The position numbers and the translations under genes were made by a program. Below the pieces are notes generated by a model that searched no databases, was not told the origin of the DNA, and was given only the letters and a program-made list of their open reading frames with translations. From DATEOR01 sp035698665 (lineage in GTDB: Bacteria > Actinomycetota > Thermoleophilia > Gaiellales > Gaiellaceae), in contig DASSBN010000072.1 of assembly GCA_035698665.1 (NCBI GenBank), forward strand, positions 1 through 25,987: a stretch of 25,987 nucleotides of DNA, read 5' to 3'. Of the stretch, positions 20,454-25,987 are shown in pieces (the stretch's first letter is position 1; every line of letters starts with the position of its first letter).

Positions 20454-21529
20454 TGAGCGAGGGGAGAGGGAATGGAGCCAAGGCTTTGACGCTGGACGAC
20501 GACGCCACGAAGGCGCTCGTCCGCCAAGGCCAGGAGGCCGGCTTCCTGACGCAGGAGGAAGTCGCTCTCGCGCTGGACGAGCTCGATCTCGACAGCGCTC
20601 AGGTCGACGAGTTCTACCAGGCTCTCGAAGAGCTCCACATCGACGTCGTCGAGGCCGAGCCGGAAGAAGAGCCGGCAACGGCGCAGGCCGACGTTTCCGA
20701 GATGTCGACCGATTCCCTCCAGCTCTTCCTCAAGGACATCGGCAAGGTGCCGCTTTTGACCGCCGCGCAGGAAGTCGAGCTGTCGAAGCGGATCGAGCGC
20801 GGGGACCATCGCGCAAAGCAGCAGATGGTCGAGGCGAACCTGCGGCTCGTCGTCTCGATCGCGAAGAACTATCGCAACCAGGGTCTCCCCTTCCTCGACC
20901 TGATCCAGGAGGGAACGATCGGCCTGGTTCGCGCCGCCGAGAAGTTCGACTATCGCAAGGGCTTCAAGTTCTCCACGTACGCGACGTGGTGGATCCGCCA
21001 AGCGGTTGCCCGCGCGCTCGCGGACAAGGCGCGGACGATCCGCATGCCCGTTCACGTCGTCGAGAAGCTGAACAAGATCGGCCGGGTCGAGCGCAAGCTC
21101 CTCGCCGAGCTCGGGCACGATCCGACTCCGGACGAGATCGCACGTGAGCTGGACATCGACCGCGAGGAGGTCGAGCAGATCCGGCGGAGCGCGCAGGCGC
21201 CCATCTCCCTCGAGAAGCCCGTGGGCGACGAGGAGGAGTCGGAGTTCGGTCACTTCCTCGCGGACCAGTCGGCCGCCGCTCCCGACGAGGCGGCGGAGAC
21301 CACGCTGCGCAAGGAGACGCTCAAGCGCATTCTCTGTGCGCTCTCCCCGCGTGAGCGGCGCGTACTCGAGCTTCGTTACGGCCTCGACGGCCAGCACCCG
21401 CGGACGCTCGACGAGGTCGGACGGACGTTCAACGTCACCCGCGAGCGCGTGCGCCAGATCGAGAACCAGAGCCTGAAGAAGCTCCAGGCTCTTGCGGAGT
21501 CGCAGAAGCTCCGCGACGTCGCCGCCTAA
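20453..21529 (+). CDS. rpoD: RNA polymerase principal-type (group 1/2) sigma factor
   Basis: The 358-residue product has regions 1.2 to 4.2 of the sigma-70 family. SLQLFLKDIGKVPLLT (1.2), LRLVVSIAKNYRNQGLPFLDLIQEG (2.1-2.2), FDYRKGFKFSTYATWWIRQAV (2.3-2.4, -10 recognition), RTIRMPVHVVEKLNK (3.0), and LSPRERRVLELRYGLDGQHPRTLDEVG...VTRERVRQIENQSLKKL (4.1-4.2, -35 recognition) are all visible. An acidic N-terminal region of about 85 residues takes the place of a long region 1.1. It directs core RNA polymerase to promoters such as those found here. Start TTG, with a strong ribosome binding site. Group 1 versus 2 cannot be settled from one gene. Confidence 0.92.
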   Translation: MSEGRGNGAKALTLDDDATKALVRQGQEAGFLTQEEVALALDELDLDSAQVDEFYQALEELHIDVVEAEPEEEPATAQADVSEMSTDSLQLFLKDIGKVPLLTAAQEVELSKRIERGDHRAKQQMVEANLRLVVSIAKNYRNQGLPFLDLIQEGTIGLVRAAEKFDYRKGFKFSTYATWWIRQAVARALADKARTIRMPVHVVEKLNKIGRVERKLLAELGHDPTPDEIARELDIDREEVEQIRRSAQAPISLEKPVGDEEESEFGHFLADQSAAAPDEAAETTLRKETLKRILCALSPRERRVLELRYGLDGQHPRTLDEVGRTFNVTRERVRQIENQSLKKLQALAESQKLRDVAA

Positions 21530-21628
21530 GCCGTCACGATTCCGCGCCGTTTCCCTGCACTGCGCGAGCCACGTGCGCGCGTTTTCTCAGTACGCTCGAA
21601 AGCGGGTGGTGGCTCGGGGTGGCCCCAG

Positions 21629-21634
21629 TAGACT
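21629..21634 (+). promoter_or_regulatory. -10 box (TAGACT), leaderless-type promoter
   Basis: TAGACT is followed by eight bases and then the ATG at 21643. No ribosome binding site lies between. Confidence 0.45.
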
Positions 21635-21642
21635 CGCGTCAC

Positions 21643-22971
21643 ATGACGCCGGCCGAGACCCCTGACCAGGCCTGGCTGGAGGAGCTCTACGAGCTCCTCC
21701 GCATCCCGAGCGTGAGCGCGGATCCCGCGCACGCCGACGACGTGCGGCGGGCCGGCGAGTGGGTCTGCGACTTCGTCCGCGGGGCGGGCGGCGAAGCAGC
21801 GCTCGTGGAGACCTCCACCTTCCCCCTCGCCATGGGCGAGATCCCCGCGTCGAACGGGAACCGCGATGCGCCGACGGTCATGGTCTACGGCCACTTCGAC
21901 GTCCAGCCGCCGGCCCCGCTCGACCTCTGGGAGTCGGATCCCTTCGAGCCCGAGATCCGCGACGGCTACCTCTACGCGCGCGGCTCGATCGACGACAAGG
22001 GCAACTCGTACCTCGTGCTGAAGGCGGCCGAGCTCCTGGCGCAGGCGGGCGAGCTTCCGGTCAACGTGCGCATCGCCTTCGACGGGGAGGAGGAGACCGG
22101 CGGCCGCTCCATCGTCGACTTCCTCGAGGCCGACGAGCGCGGAGCGGACGCCTGCATCATCTTCGACAGCGGCATGCCTCGCGAGGACGTGCCGTCCTTC
22201 GACCTCGGAACGCGCGGTCTCATCTACTTCCACGTCCGCCTGCGAACGGGCGAGCGCGACCTTCACTCCGGAATTTTCGGCGGGGCCGCGCTGAACGGCG
22301 TCCACGCGCTCATGCAAACGCTCGAGTCCGTCGTGGCTGTCCCGCACGAGCTGCGAGCAGGCGTCATCCCTCCGACGGAGGAGGAGGTGCGGTCCTGGGC
22401 CGAGCTCGACCCCGGAGCGGACGTGCTCGCCGCCGAGGGCGCGCGGCCTATGGATTCGGCCGCCGCCGAAGATTTCTACCCCCGCACGCTCGCCGGCCCC
22501 GCTGTGGACGTGCACGGGATCACCGGCGGCTCGCCCGTGCTGCAAAAGACGGTTCTGCCGGTCGAGGCGGAGGCAAACGTCTCGATCCGGCTCGCTCCGG
22601 GCCAGAAGGTCGAGGAGATCGGTGCTGCATTCGAGCGGCTCCTCCACGACGCGGCCCCGGAGGGAGCCGACATCGAGATCGAGCGGTGGTCGTCGGCGCC
22701 GGCGGGATTCATCTCTCCCGACGCGCCGGCCGTCAAGCTCGCGCAAGACGCCTTCGAGCGCGTGCTCGGAAAGCGTCCGCTGCTGCTCCGGAGCGGAGGC
22801 ACCATTCCGCTCGTGCCCGCGCTCGCCGACCGCGGCATCCCGACGATCCTGACCGGGTTCTCGCTGCCCGGCGCCAACATGCACTCGCCGAACGAGCGCC
22901 TGCTCCTGCGCTACATCCCTCTCGGCGTCGCCGCCGCGCGCGAGACCTTGCTCACGTTCAAAGAGCTGTAG
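21643..22971 (+). CDS. M20 family dipeptidase (CNDP-like)
   Basis: The 442-residue product has the M20 metal site: YGHFDVQPP (His84, Asp86), ARGSIDDKGNSY (Asp117/118), FDGEEETGG (Glu149/150), IIFDSGMP (Asp175) and an end region with NMHSPNER. DLHSGIFGGAALNGVHAL is the dimerisation-domain signature of the dipeptidase subgroup rather than of ArgE/DapE. It hydrolyses dipeptides or related amides in the cytoplasm. ATG at 21643 is chosen because the longer frame (GTG at 21619) is upstream of a TAGACT box. The stop is followed directly by the convergent HxlR stop. Confidence 0.88.
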   Translation: MTPAETPDQAWLEELYELLRIPSVSADPAHADDVRRAGEWVCDFVRGAGGEAALVETSTFPLAMGEIPASNGNRDAPTVMVYGHFDVQPPAPLDLWESDPFEPEIRDGYLYARGSIDDKGNSYLVLKAAELLAQAGELPVNVRIAFDGEEETGGRSIVDFLEADERGADACIIFDSGMPREDVPSFDLGTRGLIYFHVRLRTGERDLHSGIFGGAALNGVHALMQTLESVVAVPHELRAGVIPPTEEEVRSWAELDPGADVLAAEGARPMDSAAAEDFYPRTLAGPAVDVHGITGGSPVLQKTVLPVEAEANVSIRLAPGQKVEEIGAAFERLLHDAAPEGADIEIERWSSAPAGFISPDAPAVKLAQDAFERVLGKRPLLLRSGGTIPLVPALADRGIPTILTGFSLPGANMHSPNERLLLRYIPLGVAAARETLLTFKEL

Positions 22972-23334
22972 CTAGACGAGTGCGCGGTCGTCGGAATCCG
23001 AGTGCGCGTGCCCGTGCTCGGGGACGAGCCACTCGTGTCCGAACTGCCGCATCGCGTCGATGATCGGCAGAAGAGCCTCGCCCTTCTCGGTCAGCGAGTA
23101 GTCGACGCGGCGGCGGGCGCTCGTGCGCTTGATGATCTCCTCCTGCTCGAGGACGCGCAGCCGCTCGGAGAGCGTCCGTGGGCTGATTCCCGGGCAGGAG
23201 CGCTCGAGCTCGGAAAAGCGGCGGGAGCCTTCGGACAGATCGTGGACGATCACCGCTGTCCACTTGGCGCCGATGATGTCGGCCGTACAGGCGACCGAGC
23301 AGTTGGCGTCGTGGACCGGACGCATCGTGCGCAT
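22972..23334 (-). CDS. HxlR-type winged-helix transcriptional regulator
   Basis: The 120-residue product shows the HxlR DUF24-type pattern: DANCSVACTADIIGAKWTAVIVHDLSEG, FSELERSCPGISPRTLSERLRVLEQEEIIKR, and VDYSLTEKGEALLPIIDAMRQFG. These are small dimeric DNA-binding proteins that often respond to stress or small molecules; Cys12 and Cys16 near the N-terminus (NCSVAC) could be redox-reactive, as in some family members. TACAAT lies six bases before the ATG, the clearest leaderless-type promoter here. It lies 24 bases downstream of the YtcJ-like gene and is otherwise transcribed alone. Confidence 0.9.
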   Translation of the reverse strand: MRTMRPVHDANCSVACTADIIGAKWTAVIVHDLSEGSRRFSELERSCPGISPRTLSERLRVLEQEEIIKRTSARRRVDYSLTEKGEALLPIIDAMRQFGHEWLVPEHGHAHSDSDDRALV

Positions 23335-23340
23335 GAGCTC

Positions 23341-23346
23341 ATTGTA
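23341..23346 (-). promoter_or_regulatory. -10 box (TACAAT), leaderless-type promoter
   Basis: TACAAT on the minus strand, six bases before the ATG at 23334. It lies in the 24-base gap after the amidohydrolase stop. Confidence 0.6.
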
Positions 23347-23358
23347 CTCCGACGGTCC

Positions 23359-24900
23359 CTAGTCCCATGGAGGCGGGTGGTGAACCCATCTTCCGCCGAC
23401 CATCGTCGCGACGACGCAGATCTCCGGAAGCTCTTCGGGAGGGCAATCGAAGGGATCGCGGTCGAGGACGACGAGATCGGCGAGCTGGCCCGGAACGAGG
23501 CGGCCTCGCCGCCGCTCCGCGCCTTCGAGCCACGCGGGAGCGACGCAGGTGGCGTGGACGGCCTCCTCGACCGTGATGCGCTGCTCGGGATGCCAGGCCG
23601 GCCGCTCGTCGCTGGTCCGTAGCACCCCGGCGGCGATCCCCGCGAGCGGGTCGAGCTCCTCGATCGGCGCATCGGAGCCGTTCACGACGTGCGTTCTCGC
23701 GTCGAGCAGGGAGCGATAGGCGTAAGCGCCGCCGGTCAGGTCGCCCCAGAAGCGATCGGCCAGGTCCCGGTCGGAGGGCGCATGGCTGAATTGCACGGAG
23801 GCGGCGACGCCGATCTTCGCGAAGCGCGGCACGTCCTCCGGGCTCAGGAGCTGCGCGTGCTCGATGCGAGGCCTGAGCCGGCGTGGGCGCCACTCCTCCT
23901 GCGTCGCCTCGAAGGCATCGAGCGCCTGCCGGTTTGCCAGGTCGCCGATGGCGTGCACCCCGACGGGAAAGCCGGTGCGTGCAGAGCGGCGCACGATGTC
24001 TTCGAGCTCGGCGCGGCTCGTGATCTCGACTCCGGAGCCGTCGAGCATGCGCGCGGTCTGCGAGCCGAGCGTCCCGTCCATGAAAGCCTTGATGTAGCCG
24101 ACCCGGAGAAAGGAGTCGCCGAGTCCCGAGGAGACCCCGATCTCGGCGAGGCGGTCGACGTGGTCATGGGGGAGGGACTGCCAGACGCGAACGGTCAGGG
24201 CCCCGTCGCGCTGCAGTTCCTGGAAGACCGCGAGCGCCCCGAGCCAACCGTCCTTGTCGTGAACGGCGACGACACCACGGGAGTTCGCGAGGCGGATCCC
24301 CTCGCGCGAGGCGTCCACCATCTCCTCATGGGTCGGGCGCACGTACGTGTCGCGGAAGTGCCAGGCGCATTCCTCCCGCAGGACGCCTGTCAGCTCCCCG
24401 TTCTCATCGCGCTCCACGACTCCGCCGGGAACCTGAAGGTCGCCGTTGGCGCGCGCGAGCGCGGCGGAGTTGAGCCAGAGGGAGTGGTAGTCGCGTGCCA
24501 TGAGCGCCGTCGGCACCTCGCCCGTGACGGCGTCGAGCGCCTCTTTCGTCGGCTCGACGGCCGGAGACCAGTCGCCGCTTCGCCAGCCGAGGCCCCTGAG
24601 CCAGCGGCCCTCCGTCACGGAGCCGACGGCCTCGCCGATCCGGCCGAGCGCCTCGTCCAGCGAACGCGTGCCCTCGAGGCGTATCTGGTGCTGGGCGAGC
24701 GCCCACGTGGGGAAATGGACATGGGAGTCCGTGAATCCGGGGAGGACGCAGCGCCCGCCGAGATCCACGCGGTCGGGGCTCGCGAGAGCGCTTTCGTGGG
24801 TGCCGACGCCGCCCGCGACGAGCTCCCCGGCGATTGCGAGGGCGCCTGCCCTGGGCAGCGACGGGTCGAGCGTGCGGATGACGCCGTTCTCGAGGATCAC
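23359..24900 (-). CDS. YtcJ-like amidohydrolase (Amidohydro_3 family)
   Basis: The product is 513 residues from GTG at 24900. GFTDSHVHFP (His60, His62) is the first metal motif, then GLGWRSGDWSP, GYIKAFMDGTLGSQTARM with the Lys usually carboxylated, GVHAIGDLANRQ, IEHAQLL and VNGSDAPIEELDP, completing the amidohydrolase site. The end is VPGQLADLVVLDRDPFD, typical. The family hydrolyses amides or cyclic imides of unknown identity. The start has no clear ribosome binding site. It follows the beta-propeller gene by 41 bases on the same strand and may share its transcript. The frame continuing upstream to 25821 is antisense noise over the propeller gene. Confidence 0.85.
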   Translation of the reverse strand: MILENGVIRTLDPSLPRAGALAIAGELVAGGVGTHESALASPDRVDLGGRCVLPGFTDSHVHFPTWALAQHQIRLEGTRSLDEALGRIGEAVGSVTEGRWLRGLGWRSGDWSPAVEPTKEALDAVTGEVPTALMARDYHSLWLNSAALARANGDLQVPGGVVERDENGELTGVLREECAWHFRDTYVRPTHEEMVDASREGIRLANSRGVVAVHDKDGWLGALAVFQELQRDGALTVRVWQSLPHDHVDRLAEIGVSSGLGDSFLRVGYIKAFMDGTLGSQTARMLDGSGVEITSRAELEDIVRRSARTGFPVGVHAIGDLANRQALDAFEATQEEWRPRRLRPRIEHAQLLSPEDVPRFAKIGVAASVQFSHAPSDRDLADRFWGDLTGGAYAYRSLLDARTHVVNGSDAPIEELDPLAGIAAGVLRTSDERPAWHPEQRITVEEAVHATCVAPAWLEGAERRRGRLVPGQLADLVVLDRDPFDCPPEELPEICVVATMVGGRWVHHPPPWD

Positions 24901-24941
24901 GTCTGGAATCCAATCAGTCCGGCAGCGGGTACGGGTATCGG

Positions 24942-25987
24942 CTAGCCGGCCCCAGGCCGAGGAGGCGCCCAGCCCGTGACGACTGGAAAGTCCGTCGTGC
25001 CTCCGCTCGGCGAGAACTCGTCGGTCACGTTCGAGACCGCCTTCACCTTCCCGAGCCGCAAGACCCTGAAGAAGAGGAACTGGTCTGCCGCGGGCCAGCC
25101 CGCCGTGACCCAGGTCAGGTCGGGGGATGCGACGAGGTTCGAGATCCTGCCCGGGCCCTCGAACATCCGCGTATCGGGCATGAGCCGGCAGGCGCCTCGA
25201 ACGGTGCAGTCGGAACGCAGGAGCGCAGTCGAGTCCGCCCCCGGGTCGTAGTCCGCGTACAGGACACCGCCGTAGGCGAGCAGGACCGTGTCGAGCAGGA
25301 CGTGGCCTGCCGGCACCCGCAGGAAGGACGTTTCCTTTCCGCTCCGGAAGACGACCACACGGGACGAGGTCGAGACGACGACCCGGTTGCCCGAGAACGT
25401 GAGCTCCCGAATGTCCTTGATCGCGCCGGTCTGCCAGAGCCGCCGGTGCGTGTCGGCGTCGACGACGTGGATGCGTCCGCGTGCGTCCGCGTAGGCGAGC
25501 ACGTGCGAGTCCGGCTTCCAGGCAGGCGCGACCGGCGCCACGCCCTCGGCAAGGACCGCATCGGGCGACCCGTCGCCGGCGACCACGTGCAGCGTGTCGC
25601 CCGCGCGGTAGGCGATGCGTGTGTCGAGGCCGACGCCGCCCCAGCGTGGGTCGCTGATCGGCTCGGTCCGGGACAGAGACCAGCGGGGATCCCCGCTCCC
25701 CGGATCGAGCGTGACGAGCTGACGGCCGCGCGTGGCCACGACGAAGAGCCCTCGCGGAGACCAGGTGGCGTCGTCGTAGTCGCCGAGGAGCCGCTTCGAG
25801 CCGTCCTCCTGGACGACCCATGGGCCGCCCGGCGAAAGGACGAGCAGGCGACCTGGCGCCGGGAGCTCGACGAGCCCGGGCTGCGACGGCTCGCGGCCGA
25901 TGGCGTCGCGGACCCGGTCGACGACGGCCATCCCCGGAGGTGTGAGCGCGGCCACGACGATCGCGCCGGCCGCCACGAGGGCGACCA
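24942..25987 (-). CDS. membrane-anchored beta-propeller (PQQ/WD40-like) protein, 5' end cut by the window
   Basis: At least 348 residues, open at the window end. The visible N-terminus is one hydrophobic helix (VALVAAGAIVVAALTPPG), followed by VVDRVRDAIGREPS. The rest repeats blade-like strands (LLVLSPGGPWVV, ATWSPRGLFVVATRGRQLVTLDPGSGDPRW, HVLAYADARGRIHVVDADTHRRLWQTG, NRVVVSTSSRVVVFR) as in six- or seven-bladed propellers. It would be extracytoplasmic, anchored at the N-terminus, binding a partner or polymer. No catalytic residues are evident. Such proteins often sit beside ECF sigma factor genes in related genomes, but none is visible before the window edge. Confidence 0.7.
   Translation of the reverse strand, partial: VALVAAGAIVVAALTPPGMAVVDRVRDAIGREPSQPGLVELPAPGRLLVLSPGGPWVVQEDGSKRLLGDYDDATWSPRGLFVVATRGRQLVTLDPGSGDPRWSLSRTEPISDPRWGGVGLDTRIAYRAGDTLHVVAGDGSPDAVLAEGVAPVAPAWKPDSHVLAYADARGRIHVVDADTHRRLWQTGAIKDIRELTFSGNRVVVSTSSRVVVFRSGKETSFLRVPAGHVLLDTVLLAYGGVLYADYDPGADSTALLRSDCTVRGACRLMPDTRMFEGPGRISNLVASPDLTWVTAGWPAADQFLFFRVLRLGKVKAVSNVTDEFSPSGGTTDFPVVTGWAPPRPGAG

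Noticed and set aside
24901..25821. A possible 300-residue N-terminal extension of the YtcJ-like amidohydrolase
   Set aside because: The extension lies out of frame over the beta-propeller gene, has low-complexity Arg/Gly/Pro composition, and the amidohydrolase family starts near 24900.
1..25987. CRISPR arrays, phage genes, transposase genes, replication origin or toxin-antitoxin pairs
   Set aside because: Reading both strands showed no regularly spaced repeats, no transposase or phage motifs, and no DnaA-box cluster. The only repeats are the Glu-Pro tract and the inverted repeats listed.

Overview
The window is about 26 kb of high-GC bacterial chromosome carrying 31 protein genes, two of them cut by the window edges, and one tRNA. 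Several features point to an actinobacterium: an initiator tRNA ending in the actinobacterial form (C1 opposite U72), F420-type PPOX and luciferase-like enzymes, a mycobacterial-type CysO/CysM/Mec cysteine pathway, and many TANNNT boxes placed six to nine bases before start codons. The gene content resembles Thermoleophilia (Gaiellales or Solirubrobacterales relatives), but that placement is an inference. I see no phage, insertion sequence with transposase, CRISPR array or plasmid function. The region is compact housekeeping and metabolic DNA.

Layout. 1-1210: the 3' part of a Ppx/GppA phosphatase gene, a small membrane protein overlapping it, then divergently the fMet tRNA with a terminator. 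1223-5381: short, mostly single genes (tail-anchored protein, cupin, Glu-Pro repeat protein, GNAT, PPOX, PAP2 phosphatase, F420-type LLM oxidoreductase). 5414-7778: an unknown protein, a two-domain VOC protein, an FAD-dependent reductase and a 63-residue protein. 7791-9618: a NarL-type sensor kinase and response regulator, divergent from a compact NagA-like deacetylase (9636-10595). 10643-11950: a CNNM/CBS membrane protein. 11959-12120: a 162-bp long inverted repeat. 12122-15573: a tightly overlapping four-gene operon (VOC protein, M20 peptidase, solute-binding lipoprotein, Gfo/Idh oxidoreductase). 15575-16492: a secreted protein of unknown function. 16544-19283: the cysteine operon. 19346-20314: a TPR protein. 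20453-21529: a principal-type sigma factor. 21643-22971: an M20 dipeptidase. 22972-25987: minus-strand genes for an HxlR regulator, a YtcJ-like amidohydrolase and a membrane-anchored beta-propeller protein.

The most unusual gene system is the cysteine operon at 16544-19283. A rhodanese-E1 protein, a sulfur-carrier/cysteine synthase protein and a JAMM protease are encoded end to end with overlapping ends. The carrier (CysO-like) and the synthase (CysM-like) form one continuous reading frame, so the diglycine that must be a free C-terminus for thiocarboxylation is buried inside the polypeptide. The adjacent JAMM protease is an obvious candidate to expose it.

The second unusual feature is the long inverted repeat at 11959-12120, which ends one base before a start codon. 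The third is a recurring promoter layout: at ten starts a TANNNT-like box lies six to nine bases upstream, which predicts widespread leaderless mRNAs. One of these cases predicts an AUC start codon for the PAP2 gene.
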